From contig JAOQAJ010000429.1 of assembly GCA_025963675.1 (NCBI GenBank), positions 1 through 36,269 of the forward strand: a stretch of 36,269 nucleotides of DNA, in the 5' to 3' direction. The stretch's first letter is position 1, and the number at the start of each line of letters is the position of its first letter. The notes beneath the pieces are model-generated. The model searched no databases, was not told where the DNA came from, and saw nothing but the letters and a program-made list of their open reading frames with translations. A program made the translations under genes and the position numbers. Positions 1 through 7,984 of this stretch are shown piece by piece. The DNA is from Segetibacter sp. (lineage in GTDB: Bacteria; Bacteroidota; Bacteroidia; Chitinophagales; Chitinophagaceae).

Positions 1-1059
1 TAGTATTTGTACAAGATCCTTGTTTCCTTTTGTTGGTTCCATAGAAGGAATTCCATCTTGAAACGAAATTTCTGCCCGTGTACCCGCGAGGTTTTGCGAT
101 GAGGCAATTGATCTCATTTTTTGCCGGGCGGCTAATTTCTGTGCTTCAGTTAAAAAACGAAGATCGCCCTGTACAAAGGCCGAGGGTGAAATAATATTTG
201 TTTTGCCTGACACCAGGGCTTTAATAGCACCAGAGTCATAATTAAGCTCAGAACCGCCAACAAAAATTCCGGGGTTAAACGTGAGGTATTTTTCTTTGCT
301 AAGCTGTTCCCTAAATTCATTTACAATTCTTGACGCTTCATAAATAGCGCCGTAACCTACATTAAAAACGCCCGAAGAATGTGCCTGTTTTCCATACACA
401 TTTAATTGCCATCCACTCGATCCACGTCTCGCATCGGCCACAGTTGTAAGTCCGCCTGCACCTTCAAATGCCAAAGCAATTTGCGCCTGTTGCGCCCTTT
501 CGATAAAGTCTTTCCGGCTGACTGCAACAGGAGATCCCGACTTTTCTTCGTCTCCGGTGAAGTAGGCGGTAATGTGCGTGTTTTTCAAATACCCTGCTTT
601 GTACAATGCTTTCAGTGCTGCAAGTATCACCACATCACCGCCTTTCATGTCGTTCACCCCCTGCCCGGTAGCAGTGGAGTCATTCAGAAGCGTGTATGGA
701 TTAGCAGGCATATCAAGTTCAAAAACTGTATCAAGATGTCCAATTAAAAACAATTTTTTCCCCTGTGCACCGTGTCGGTAAGCAACAAGGTGTCCAGCCC
801 TCTTAAGAGAATCAGGCAGCGAAACCCATTCGGTGGTAAATCCTATTTTATCAAATTCGCGGCGCAATACTTCCCCTGTTTTACGAACTCCTTCCACATT
901 CAGAGTGCCGCTATTGATATTCACCAGCCGCTCAAGCATCTGTAATGTGTGGGGCATTTCTTTGTTGATGTTTAGAATAATTTTCCTCTCTTCTTTAGTG
1001 AGTTGTCCGGTTGCTTTTAGTGCGTAAAATAAAAGCAATGATGCTAGTAGTTTTTTCAT
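1..1059 (-). CDS. M20 family metallopeptidase, 3' end beyond window
   Basis: The frame is open from an ATG at 1059 to the window edge (353 codons visible), so the C-terminus is missing. Residues 1-19 form a signal peptide (MKKLL, then a leucine-rich stretch ending ATGQ), so the enzyme is exported. M20 zinc-site motifs are in order: GHLDTV (H108, D110), GQGVNDMKGG (bridging D137), GDEEKSGS (catalytic E171, ligand E172) and FEGAG (E199). An AHSSG motif near 227 fits the dimerisation-domain histidine. The layout matches carboxypeptidase G2/ArgE-like secreted peptidases that remove C-terminal or N-acyl residues; the substrate cannot be told. It lies on the same strand as the M28 peptidase upstream, with a 213-nt gap holding a copy of the interspersed 19-mer repeat. 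Family is secure, specificity is not. Confidence 0.9.
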   Translation of the reverse strand, partial: MKKLLASLLLFYALKATGQLTKEERKIILNINKEMPHTLQMLERLVNINSGTLNVEGVRKTGEVLRREFDKIGFTTEWVSLPDSLKRAGHLVAYRHGAQGKKLFLIGHLDTVFELDMPANPYTLLNDSTATGQGVNDMKGGDVVILAALKALYKAGYLKNTHITAYFTGDEEKSGSPVAVSRKDFIERAQQAQIALAFEGAGGLTTVADARRGSSGWQLNVYGKQAHSSGVFNVGYGAIYEASRIVNEFREQLSKEKYLTFNPGIFVGGSELNYDSGAIKALVSGKTNIISPSAFVQGDLRFLTEAQKLAARQKMRSIASSQNLAGTRAEISFQDGIPSMEPTKGNKDLVQIL

Positions 1060-1224
1060 GTTTCTGTTCTCTGTCGGTCAGTTTAAACTAAAATAATAAT
1101 ACGTGTTCATTCCCTCGTGAGCGTTTGTGCCCCGGTATTAGGATGTAATTTAAATGAGGTGGCTTTGATTTATTACAAGTGTAGTTTTTTTGGTACCAGG
1201 CTTTTGAAAATAAATGTATCATCC

Positions 1225-1243
1225 GTTGCGTCGCACACTTGTA
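1225..1243 (-). repeat. Interspersed 19-mer repeat, copy A (GCGACGCAAC subtype)
   Basis: Read on the minus strand it is TACAAGTGTGCGACGCAAC. It differs from copy D by one base. It lies 166 nt upstream of the M20 peptidase start, in that gene's sense. Confidence 0.7.
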
Positions 1244-1272
1244 CTTTAGATTGATTATTCAACGCTTTTCTA

Positions 1273-2136
1273 TCAACCCATGTTGATGATGGCACTATAC
1301 GAACTGTTTATTACCGCTGTCATTTTTTTAAAGTCAAGTGTTTCAATTGTATCCGTTTTCATATGATAATGTGGGTTACGAATGAACGCAGTGTCATTAA
1401 TCATAAGCGCATTGTAACCGAACTTCCAATAACTGCGCTGGTCAGATAATCCTGCCAATCCTTCGCTGGTAGGAAAATTAATTATCTGCACGTCTATTTC
1501 AGAATCTGCTGACATCAGGCGATGCACTTTCTTATTAAAATCTGCATACTTCTCGCTTCCAATAACAATAATAAAATTTGCTGTGGACGGGTATAGCTTA
1601 GCTAATTCGGGCGACGGATATGGTTGAGAATTTGGTGCATCAGAAAAATAACCAATCATCTCCAGCGATATCATTCCAATTACATCAACATTATTATCAA
1701 ACAACGATTTCGCGTGTATATAACTTCCCATAAATTCGGATGCAAAAAAAGGTGGCTCTTCCAGACAGTAAGCAACAAAATCAATAGTGTAATCTATTTG
1801 CGGGCTATTTTTAAATATCATTCTCACAATTTCGAGTAAACCCGCCACTGCACTGGCATTATCATCTGCTCCCGGTTGGTCGCCACACACGTCATAATGA
1901 GCACCCACAATTAGTCTTTTCGTTTTACCGGGATTGTATGACGTTATCACATTCGTATATTCTTTTCCTTGGGCGATCCACGTCTGTTTGTGCGGTGTAC
2001 CTCCAGCCTTTGAAAACTCACCTTCAATATATGACCAGGCTTTTTCCAAGGATTTCAGATGTTGATAGTTTCTGGCTGGCTTAATCAATGTCAAAAACTC
2101 AACATCTTTATATATTCGATCAGTGTTTGCTTTCAT
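1273..2136 (-). CDS. M28 family zinc metallopeptidase
   Basis: A 287-residue protein starting at ATG 2136, with no signal peptide or membrane segment, so it appears cytoplasmic. M28 co-catalytic zinc-site motifs are in order: VGAHYDV (H80), GADDNASA (D91), CLEEPPF (catalytic E126, ligand E127), SLEMIGY (E159, where many relatives have Asp) and the closing PHYHMKTDT (H259). The family comprises aminopeptidases and related exopeptidases; the substrate is not evident. It is upstream of an M20 peptidase on the same strand, separated by 213 nt, so co-transcription is possible but not obvious. The length is near that of single-domain M28 enzymes and no truncation is seen. Confidence 0.9.
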   Translation of the reverse strand: MKANTDRIYKDVEFLTLIKPARNYQHLKSLEKAWSYIEGEFSKAGGTPHKQTWIAQGKEYTNVITSYNPGKTKRLIVGAHYDVCGDQPGADDNASAVAGLLEIVRMIFKNSPQIDYTIDFVAYCLEEPPFFASEFMGSYIHAKSLFDNNVDVIGMISLEMIGYFSDAPNSQPYPSPELAKLYPSTANFIIVIGSEKYADFNKKVHRLMSADSEIDVQIINFPTSEGLAGLSDQRSYWKFGYNALMINDTAFIRNPHYHMKTDTIETLDFKKMTAVINSSYSAIINMG

Positions 2137-2543
2137 TCTATTTTTTATTATTACAATTCGTGTCAGGTGAACCGCCGCAAGTTAAAATATTGAAGTTTAA
2201 TTTAATTTGTTGTTTAGTTATCAATTCTTCCGTTTCAGACTTTCAGCTTTTGTTTCCAATAAAGGTCAACCAAAGCTTGAAATAATTTTCTTTTCTAAAA
2301 ATAAAACCACCGCATGGTTTCTTTTCTTATAAAAATCTTTTTCATATTTTATTGCCTTCATCTATCTGAAAGAAGGGGAAATTATGTTATTTATAAAATA
2401 CTGGTAAATAGAACCAATAAGAATAAGCGTATTATAAATATTTCATGATCTAATACTAAAAGGCGAAAAGCATCGTTAGAAAAAACAATTGTTTTAATCA
2501 GTTTAATCAGGCGAAAAAAGATTTTCCAATATATTTGGGCCTT
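2137..2543. other. Intergenic region between divergent genes, no gene seen
   Basis: About 400 nt of very AT-rich DNA between the divergently transcribed M28 peptidase and the lipoprotein gene. It should hold both promoters. No convincing paired Bacteroidota promoter boxes (TTTG near -33 and TAnnTTTG near -7) were found. The short open frames here lack homology signals and look like chance. Confidence 0.5.
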
Positions 2544-3608
2544 ATGAAAAAGATATCTTACTTCAATATTCTACCATTTCTATTGGTCTTATTTACCAAT
2601 TGCGGAGGCTCGCAGACGAGCAATGAGAAAAAAGCAGATTCGACTTCGGCAGTATCGGCTGAGGGTCCGGCAGCGGCAGCAAACGATGCACCGGGAACGA
2701 CGCCTTTTGCTGCTATGACACCTATTGACACCGCCGCTTACGACCGTATCAACAAGGAGCTTGCCAACGGAGACTCATCAGGCAAATGGCCTGTAAAAGC
2801 CCCCTATCCTACCCCCGGAGCTGTTTTGCCGTTTCACAGAATTGTTGCCTTTTATGGCAATCTTTATTCAAAGAGAATGGGTGCTTTAGGCGAATACCCT
2901 AAAGATGAAATGATCGCAAAGTTGAAAGGTGAAGTGAAAGCATGGCACGACGCAGATCCATCTTTACCCGTGATACCTGCCCTTCATTATGTAGCTGTGA
3001 CCGCCCAGGGTGCTCCTGGTAAAGATGGAAAATTCAGAGCGCGGATGCCTTATCACCAGATAGACACAATTGTGCAATGGGCAAATGAGATTAAAGGTCT
3101 TGCTTTTGTAGACATACAGGTTGGGCTAAGTACGCTTCCGGCAGAAGTTCCGCCTTTGGAAAAATACCTCATCATGCCCAACGTTCATTTGGGTATCGAT
3201 CCTGAATTTGCCATGTTAGGAAAAGGTGGCAAAAAACCTGGATCTGTAATAGGAACTTACAATGCAGATGATATCAACTATGTAATAGATTACCTTGCTG
3301 GTCTTGTAAAGAAACACAACATTCCCCCAAAAATTCTCGTTGTGCATCGTTTTACCAACCCGATGGTGAGAGAATATGAAAGAATTAAGAGAGTACCACA
3401 GGTACAAATTGTAATGGATATGGATGGCTGGGGCGATAAAACACTTAAGAAGTCTTCATATTTATTGTATGAGAAAAGAGATCCGGTTCAATTCACCGGT
3501 TTCAAGATCTTTTATAAGAACGATATAAGATCCGGAGCTGATCAATTATACTCTCCCAAAGAAGTGTTGAGCTTCCAGCCCAAACCAATTTATATTCAGT
3601 ATCAATAA
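2544..3608 (+). CDS. Lipoprotein of unknown function, about 354 aa
   Basis: ATG 2544 is preferred because it begins a clean lipoprotein signal (MKKISYFN, a hydrophobic core, then LFTNCGG with lipidated C20). An in-frame TTG nine bases upstream would add three residues. After a low-complexity Ser/Ala/Asp/Lys linker (about residues 21-60) comes one globular domain of about 290 residues. Conserved-looking stretches are FYGNLYSKRMGALGEYP, VDIQVGLSTLP, MPNVHLGIDPEFAM, PKILVVHRFTNPMV and VQIVMDMDGWG. The regular alternation of beta-strand-like and helical segments, with charged residues at strand ends, suggests a TIM-barrel-like fold, but no catalytic signature is recognised. It is probably anchored in a membrane facing the periplasm or surface. 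A shared terminator follows. Confidence 0.8.
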   Translation: MKKISYFNILPFLLVLFTNCGGSQTSNEKKADSTSAVSAEGPAAAANDAPGTTPFAAMTPIDTAAYDRINKELANGDSSGKWPVKAPYPTPGAVLPFHRIVAFYGNLYSKRMGALGEYPKDEMIAKLKGEVKAWHDADPSLPVIPALHYVAVTAQGAPGKDGKFRARMPYHQIDTIVQWANEIKGLAFVDIQVGLSTLPAEVPPLEKYLIMPNVHLGIDPEFAMLGKGGKKPGSVIGTYNADDINYVIDYLAGLVKKHNIPPKILVVHRFTNPMVREYERIKRVPQVQIVMDMDGWGDKTLKKSSYLLYEKRDPVQFTGFKIFYKNDIRSGADQLYSPKEVLSFQPKPIYIQYQ

Positions 3609-3630
3609 CATTATTTTAAAAATCAATAAT

Positions 3631-3665
3631 AAAAAAACCCGGTCAGTTTAGGACCGGGTTTTTTA
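3631..3665. terminator. Bidirectional intrinsic terminator
   Basis: A 7-bp perfect GC-rich stem (CCCGGTC at 3638-3644 with GACCGGG at 3652-3658) has A7 on one side and T6 on the other. It lies between two convergent genes and can end transcription from both sides. Confidence 0.9.
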
Positions 3666-3669
3666 TTAT

Positions 3670-4383
3670 TTATATCTCCTCCACCGCTTTATTTGCTGTT
3701 TCATTTCCTGGAAATATCAGTGTATGAATAAATTCTTCCTCTTTTAAAACAAACTCGTTAATTGGTTTTCTTAGCGCCTCTACTGTTGAGTCTGTGTGAT
3801 AAATTAATCCACCGCCTGCTGGTATTTCATAAGCACGCTTAATGGAAGTTGATTCTTTCAAAAGTTGTTCTACTTCATTTATACCGTTTTTGTCTACATG
3901 TACCATTACCATAAAAGGGATAAATTTAAATGCATCCGTCAGTTCATTTTTCCCGTTCGCGGTTTTGGTGAAGAACTGCCAGCCTAACTGGATCGCTCCA
4001 GCCGATACACCGATGAGCGCAGTTCCCTCATTATACTTTTTTTGTAGTATTTCTGCGATTCCGTTTTCTTTGAAAATTTGAAATCCTTTCTCAGTGTCTC
4101 CGCCAGCTAAAAGAATGAGGTCAGCCTTATCTAAAAAATCCTGTTCTTCGTAATCAAATTTCGATGTGATCATTTTACAATTAGAAAGTCCGACACTATT
4201 CATAGCAGCAGTAAATAAGTCATAGTAAACAGGGTCGTCGCCATTTGAAGCACCTAAATAAGCACATTTCGGATCTTCGGCTTTTATCTCATCTACTATT
4301 GATTTTAGATAAGATTCCTGGTTTTCATTTTTTAAAAAAAGCAGTTGGCTATCTGCTAATAAAAGTATAGGTTTTGTCTCCAT
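3670..4383 (-). CDS. Peptidase E / S51-like class I glutamine amidotransferase-fold protein
   Basis: A 237-residue protein starting at ATG 4383, without a signal peptide. Residues 88-100 (LILLAGGDTEKG) and the nucleophile elbow GVSAGA (S127) are the hallmarks of the S51 dipeptidase E family. H162 in MVHVDKNG is a plausible catalytic histidine. Family members cleave Asp-X dipeptides or cyanophycin dipeptides, but many are uncharacterised, so only the fold and Ser nucleophile are asserted. No cyanophycin synthetase is visible nearby. The gene shares the hairpin terminator at 3631-3665 with the convergent lipoprotein gene. It is transcribed divergently from the small gene at 4602. Confidence 0.85.
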   Translation of the reverse strand: METKPILLLADSQLLFLKNENQESYLKSIVDEIKAEDPKCAYLGASNGDDPVYYDLFTAAMNSVGLSNCKMITSKFDYEEQDFLDKADLILLAGGDTEKGFQIFKENGIAEILQKKYNEGTALIGVSAGAIQLGWQFFTKTANGKNELTDAFKFIPFMVMVHVDKNGINEVEQLLKESTSIKRAYEIPAGGGLIYHTDSTVEALRKPINEFVLKEEEFIHTLIFPGNETANKAVEEI

Positions 4384-4601
4384 TGATTATTCGAATATTG
4401 AAATGTGAAATTAGTTGAAGTTGGTTAATTCTCTTCAATCCGCTGCTTTAGCGTTTAACATGGGAAGTTGTCATTTTCCACATTTTTCATCAATCGCCCA
4501 TAATATCCCACATAAAATGCTCAAATTCCATAAGCAACTAAAGGCATTTGATTTGCATCTACTATCTGTTTAGAACCCGTGATTAACCAAAAATTTAAGG
4601 A

Positions 4602-4898
4602 ATGCACAACCAGTTTACACCAGACCCTCAGTTTGAAATTATAAAATATCTCTACCAGTTTAAAGATGATAACAAGTTTTACAAACTGGATGAAAATTCG
4701 TTAAGAATTAGATCAGAGAAGGAAAAACACATTTCAATTCACACACTTCGCGACAACGCATTCATTGCGACTGATACGGAACTTTACTATAATCACAACG
4801 AAGAGAATTTAACCGGTTATTTCACTACCCCCGAAGAAATAAGGGCCCGGATTTTACCTAAAGGAGTTGTAGCGGTTGAGTCTGCTTTAAGAAAATAA
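4602..4898 (+). CDS. Small hypothetical protein (98 aa)
   Basis: The frame starts at ATG 4602 and is followed 144 nt later by a strong terminator. The protein is acidic and soluble, without signal peptide, membrane segment or recognised motif. Its composition (charged, with regular hydrophobics such as FEIIKYLYQF and ISIHTLRDNAFIATD) is that of a real folded protein. No function is proposed. The upstream gap (4384-4601) holds no other candidate. Confidence 0.6.
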   Translation: MHNQFTPDPQFEIIKYLYQFKDDNKFYKLDENSLRIRSEKEKHISIHTLRDNAFIATDTELYYNHNEENLTGYFTTPEEIRARILPKGVVAVESALRK

Positions 4899-5042
4899 TT
4901 TACATCTGACTTATCACTTTCTATTGTTCGCAACGATTGAAATACTGTTTTATGTAGTTGACTAATGAATCTAATTATTACTTACGCAGAACACCGGGAG
5001 CATTAAGAGTAAATTGATTAGAATAATAATGCTTTATTAGTG

Positions 5043-5064
5043 ACCCGCAATTGCGGGTTTTTTT
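5043..5064 (+). terminator. Intrinsic terminator
   Basis: A perfect hairpin ACCCGC-AATT-GCGGGT (5043-5058) is followed by a T tract. It ends the transcript of the 98-aa gene. Confidence 0.85.
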
Positions 5065-5126
5065 GTGTCTTACCTCAAGGACTTATACGTCAGCAACAAG
5101 GCAGGAAGCTGAAGGATGCACACCGG

Positions 5127-5145
5127 TAAAAGAGTGCGACGCAAC
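5127..5145 (+). repeat. Interspersed 19-mer repeat, copy B (GCGACGCAAC subtype)
   Basis: TAAAAGAGTGCGACGCAAC differs from copy D by one base. It lies 281 nt upstream of the next plus-strand gene, in the same sense. Confidence 0.65.
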
Positions 5146-5426
5146 AAAAGCATCAAACATGTTTTACAGTTCGGCACATAAGATTTCTTATTACTTTATT
5201 TTCTGCTACCGATAATAGTCACAGCGTTTTTAACACAACGGCGGTTCACCCGTTCTTAAATAAGTTAAACGGCGTCGGTTTTGCTAATATCAAAATTAGT
5301 TGTCCTTTTGGCTGTTTCCTGTAGTTATAAAAAACGGCGAAGTGGTCGGCATGATTTTGAAATAGTGGCTATTCGATAAACAATTCGAAAAATACTGTGT
5401 TTGTAACTAAACTAAATTTCAATAAT

Positions 5427-5963
5427 ATGGATACCATTAATCGCAATCAGAAGGAAGAAAACTACAAAGACCTGCAAGGATCTGAGGCAGGAAAAAAAAT
5501 AAAGGAATTGGCTGGTAAAAATAATACTTGCTTTTTCTGTTCAGATATTGAAACAGGTAAACCTGTAACTGTACGTCCAATGTCAGTTCAAAAGATGGAC
5601 GAAGAAGGAAACTTTTGGTTTTTAAGTTCAAACGACAGCCATAAGAATCAGGAAATAAAAAGTGATCAAAACGTACAGCTTTTGTTTCAGGGGTCAGCGC
5701 ATTCTGATTTCCTAAGTATTTATGGCACTGCAACTATTTCAACTGATAAAGAGCTAATAAAGGAACTATGGGAACCAATGCTCAAAACATGGTTTACAGA
5801 AGGTATTGACGACCCAAGAATTACCGTTATTAAAGTAGAAACAAAACAAGGATACTATTGGGACAATAAGCATGGCGATGCAATTGCCTTTGCGAAAATG
5901 GCGGTAGGTGCCGCACTAGGTAAAACGATGGACGACTCTATTGAAGGCAAGTTAAAGGTGTAA
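5427..5963 (+). CDS. Pyridoxamine 5'-phosphate oxidase family / general stress protein 26-like
   Basis: ATG 5427 is chosen over an in-frame GTG at 5397; the extra ten residues do not resemble the family start. The 178-residue protein has the split-barrel flavin-binding fold pattern of COG3871-type proteins: TCFFCSDIE, PVTVRPMSVQKMDEEG, FWFLSSNDSHKNQEI, SIYGTATIS, then ELWEPMLKTWFTEGIDDPRI and GYYWDNKHG. Proteins of this group bind FMN or related cofactors and are linked to general stress responses. They are not the pdxH enzyme of vitamin B6 synthesis, which is longer and has different motifs. Cytoplasmic, apparently monocistronic. Confidence 0.88.
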   Translation: MDTINRNQKEENYKDLQGSEAGKKIKELAGKNNTCFFCSDIETGKPVTVRPMSVQKMDEEGNFWFLSSNDSHKNQEIKSDQNVQLLFQGSAHSDFLSIYGTATISTDKELIKELWEPMLKTWFTEGIDDPRITVIKVETKQGYYWDNKHGDAIAFAKMAVGAALGKTMDDSIEGKLKV

Positions 5964-6096
5964 AAGCTTTCTGAAAGAGGAAGTTGGTGGCATGGATTTT
6001 TAGTATGCTTCTAAGTAAAAAGGTGAAGACAAATAACTGAAAATCATCATGTTACTTGACTCTTTGCCGGATTTGTAAAGTTTAAAAAAAGAAGTT

Positions 6097-6636
6097 ATGA
6101 AAAAAATTATTGCTCTTGCTATTGCTGCCGTTTCATTTGCCGCCTGCAACAATCCGACGACCGACACGGCAACTGTCGATTCTACAACTACCAGTAGTAC
6201 AACCACTGCAACAACGTCAGGGACAGCGGACTCTGTCACCACCTCGTCTACTTCGACTACTTACACCGCTAAAGACGGCGATGTAACCTATCGCGACAAA
6301 AAATTGAGGGTGATGCGTGGTGGCCAGTGGGTAGATGCTGATAATGATGTGACGTTAGACGACGGTGTAGTAGTTTATAGAAATGGCCAGGTTAAAAGAA
6401 ATGGTAAAGTAATAGTACTGGAAGATGGTGGAGTGGTAGATCGTACCGGAAACTTCTTCGATAAAACCGGAAATGCAGTTGGAAATGCGTGGGATGCTAC
6501 AAAAGAAGGTGCGAAAGATGCAGGATCAGCAATTAAAGAAGGTGCAAAAGATGCAGGTAGTGCCATAAAGAAAGCAGCCAATAAAGTTGGTGATAAAGTT
6601 GAGTCTGCAGTTGATAAAGACAAGGATAATAATTAA
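6097..6636 (+). CDS. DUF6799-type lipoprotein with amphipathic repeat tail
   Basis: This 179-residue protein begins with a lipoprotein signal (MKKIIALAIAAVSFAAC, lipidated C17). A Thr/Ser-rich linker follows (about 18-60, with runs of TTT and SST). A DUF6799-like domain then holds short beta repeats: KDGDVTYRDKKLRVMRGGQW, VTLDDGVVVYRNGQVKRNGK and VLEDGGVVDRTGNFFD. The tail carries a tandem 11-residue repeat (KEGAKDAGSAI twice, then a third degenerate copy), giving an alanine/lysine amphipathic helix like LEA-type stress proteins. It is probably a periplasm- or surface-anchored envelope protein; function unknown. A strong terminator follows directly. Confidence 0.8.
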   Translation: MKKIIALAIAAVSFAACNNPTTDTATVDSTTTSSTTTATTSGTADSVTTSSTSTTYTAKDGDVTYRDKKLRVMRGGQWVDADNDVTLDDGVVVYRNGQVKRNGKVIVLEDGGVVDRTGNFFDKTGNAVGNAWDATKEGAKDAGSAIKEGAKDAGSAIKKAANKVGDKVESAVDKDKDNN

Positions 6637-6654
6637 TCTAATTATTTTTATTTT

Positions 6655-6693
6655 AACCCTGTATACTAGGAAGTGTACAGGGTTATTTTTTTG
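6655..6693 (+). terminator. Intrinsic terminator
   Basis: A 13-bp stem (6655-6667 with 6672-6684, one G-T pair) with a 4-nt AGGA loop is followed by a T run, 18 nt after the lipoprotein stop codon. Confidence 0.88.
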
Positions 6694-6798
6694 TAGTGGT
6701 TTACTAAAATCTTTGAATAACTCATTTACTGAAAAAGAATTGGTCCAATCAAAATTTCATGGTGGTCCATTGAGCAGGGGTTCCTTAATTTTACTTTT

Positions 6799-7200
6799 AT
6801 GATCGAGGCTTCAGAATTACGAATAGGCAATTATATTTTGCATAAAGCGGCAGTACGTATTTTACCGGTAAAATGTACACTTCAACATTTTGAACTTTTA
6901 GCAAAAGGATTGGCAAAAGATATGTTTCCGATTGCACTAAAGCAAGATACTCTTCAAAAGTGTGGCTTCGTAGAAAACAAAAAATATTATCTTCTTCCAG
7001 ACGCAAGAGAATTTGTACTTACCCTGCCTGTCATGGGAAACAATAAAAACGAAGTGTATGCCTACATCAATTCCAATAAAGAGAGTTATGCCCGGGCTAC
7101 AGTGAATGATCTCGTCATCACCAACAACTTCTACCATGTCCACCAACTTCAAAATGTATACTACGCTCTTGTTGGTAAAGAATTGGAGATAATGTTATAA
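6799..7200 (+). CDS. Conserved small Bacteroidota protein (LRIGN ... VHQLQN type)
   Basis: A 133-residue protein starting at ATG 6799. The start (ASELRIGNYIL) and end (FYHVHQLQNVYYALVGKELEI) match a widespread Bacteroidota family of unknown function recognised by LRIGN near the N-terminus and VHQLQNLYFALTGEEL near the C-terminus. Members often occur in accessory or phage-like contexts; that is recalled knowledge, not shown here. The middle (residues 30-110) is less typical. No signal peptide or membrane segment. It precedes a decayed regulator fragment, which fits an accessory patch. Confidence 0.65.
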   Translation: MIEASELRIGNYILHKAAVRILPVKCTLQHFELLAKGLAKDMFPIALKQDTLQKCGFVENKKYYLLPDAREFVLTLPVMGNNKNEVYAYINSNKESYARATVNDLVITNNFYHVHQLQNVYYALVGKELEIML

Positions 7201-7327
7201 ATCCACGAATAAGCGCTGGTGGAATATTTATCGTTGTTAATTCCTGGAGACACCCACCTGACTTTTCGTTTCTAAAGTAAAATGACCATTTATCCGTCAT
7301 TCATGCCATTTACCATGAGGTACATAT

Positions 7328-7404
7328 CGTGTACCATTAGCCATATCGCCTCATACATGGGCATCAGCCAGGAAACACTTAGCAGAATTCGAGGCCGGTT
7401 TTAA
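7328..7404 (+). pseudogene. Remnant of a Crp/Fnr-family regulator (C-terminal helix-turn-helix)
   Basis: The last 21 codons before TAA 7402-7404 read SHIASYMGISQETLSRIRGRF, the typical recognition helix and end of Bacteroidota Crp/Fnr proteins. In the frame one base over, bases 7328-7339 read RVPL, the residues expected just before. Restoring one A near 7339 joins them. Upstream, both frames lose similarity and a stop lies just before. The cyclic-nucleotide-binding domain is absent, so this is a dead fragment, possibly a deletion scar next to yiaA. Confidence 0.75.
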
Positions 7405-7409
7405 CATTG

Positions 7410-7434
7410 GACATTTACCTTTTTGATAAATGTC
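7410..7434. promoter_or_regulatory. Inverted repeat GACATTTA-N9-TAAATGTC
   Basis: Perfect 8-bp arms (7410-7417 and 7427-7434) lie between the regulator remnant and yiaA, 51 nt before the yiaA ATG. The dyad could be an operator bound by a relative of the lost regulator, or a weak terminator; it lacks a GC-rich stem. Confidence 0.4.
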
Positions 7435-7484
7435 AAAAAGTATATGGCAGGTGGCAAATAGTTTTGTTTCATAAAAAAAGCTAT

Positions 7485-7894
7485 ATGAAACAACAAAACA
7501 ACCAAGAACTTCTGCGGCATTTATCGGCACTTCCTGGACGGCCTTAATAATTGGTGTTACTGCTTTTATTATCGGCCTGTGGAATGCTGAAATGGAATTG
7601 AACGAAAAGGGATATTATTTCACCGTGCTGATGTTTGGATTGTTCTCGGCGATCTCCGTTCAGAAGGCGGTACGTGACCAAATGGAAGGCATCCCTGTTA
7701 CAAACATGTATTACGGATTTTCATGGTTTACAACAATTCTATCAATTGTTTTACTAACTGTCGGTCTCCGGAACGCAACTCTGTTAAGAAGTGAAAAAGG
7801 CTTTTATGCTATGTCATTTGTTCTAAGCCTTTTTTCTGCCATCGCAGTCGGAAAAAATACGCGTGATATGAAAGCGGCTTTAGATGCGGAATAA
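7485..7894 (+). pseudogene. yiaA: YiaA-like inner membrane protein, broken by a one-base frameshift
   Basis: The frame from 7499 on encodes a full YiaAB-type membrane protein: [71 protein letters not shown] and AVGKNTRD, which is two copies of the two-helix YiaAB unit. E. coli YiaA has the same pattern and about the same length. The natural ATG at 7485 is one base out of phase. Adding one A to the run at 7495-7498 gives [13 protein letters not shown] and a 136-residue product. As it stands, only an internal ATG at 7592 could start, which would lose the first membrane helix. It is either a real frameshift or a homopolymer sequencing error. The family is stress-associated but poorly understood. 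Confidence 0.85.
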
Positions 7895-7912
7895 GATCGT
7901 GTCGATAAGCCT

Positions 7913-7966
7913 TTATAAAAAAAATACCAGAACGCAAAATTCAAAAAATAGGCAGGTTCTGGTATT
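7913..7966 (-). terminator. Terminator for the minus-strand PEBP gene
   Basis: An 11-bp perfect stem (7923-7933 with 7956-7966) with a 22-nt loop. On the minus strand it is followed by a run of T (A tract at 7917-7924). It lies between the convergent yiaA and PEBP genes. Confidence 0.75.
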
Positions 7967-7984
7967 AATATGTTTGTAGCGATG

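Larger units (their letters stand above)
4899..5426. other. Long intergenic region with terminator and one repeat copy
   Basis: This 528-nt stretch has no supported gene. It contains the hairpin terminator at 5043-5064 and copy B of the interspersed repeat at 5127-5145. The remainder up to 5426 should contain the promoter of the following gene, but none is distinct. Confidence 0.5.

Noticed and set aside
1273-2136. Glu (E159) instead of Asp as a zinc ligand in the M28 peptidase, considered as loss of function
   Set aside because: SLEMIG-type motifs occur in other M28 family members and all other ligands are intact.
2530-2537. TATATTTG, matching the Bacteroidota -7 consensus TAnnTTTG
   Set aside because: It ends only 6 nt before the lipoprotein ATG at 2544, which would force a leaderless mRNA, and no TTTG/TTG box lies at the expected upstream distance.
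5397-5426. GTG start extending the pyridoxamine-oxidase-like protein by ten residues
   Set aside because: ATG 5427 is present and the extension (from an AT-rich leader) has no family similarity.
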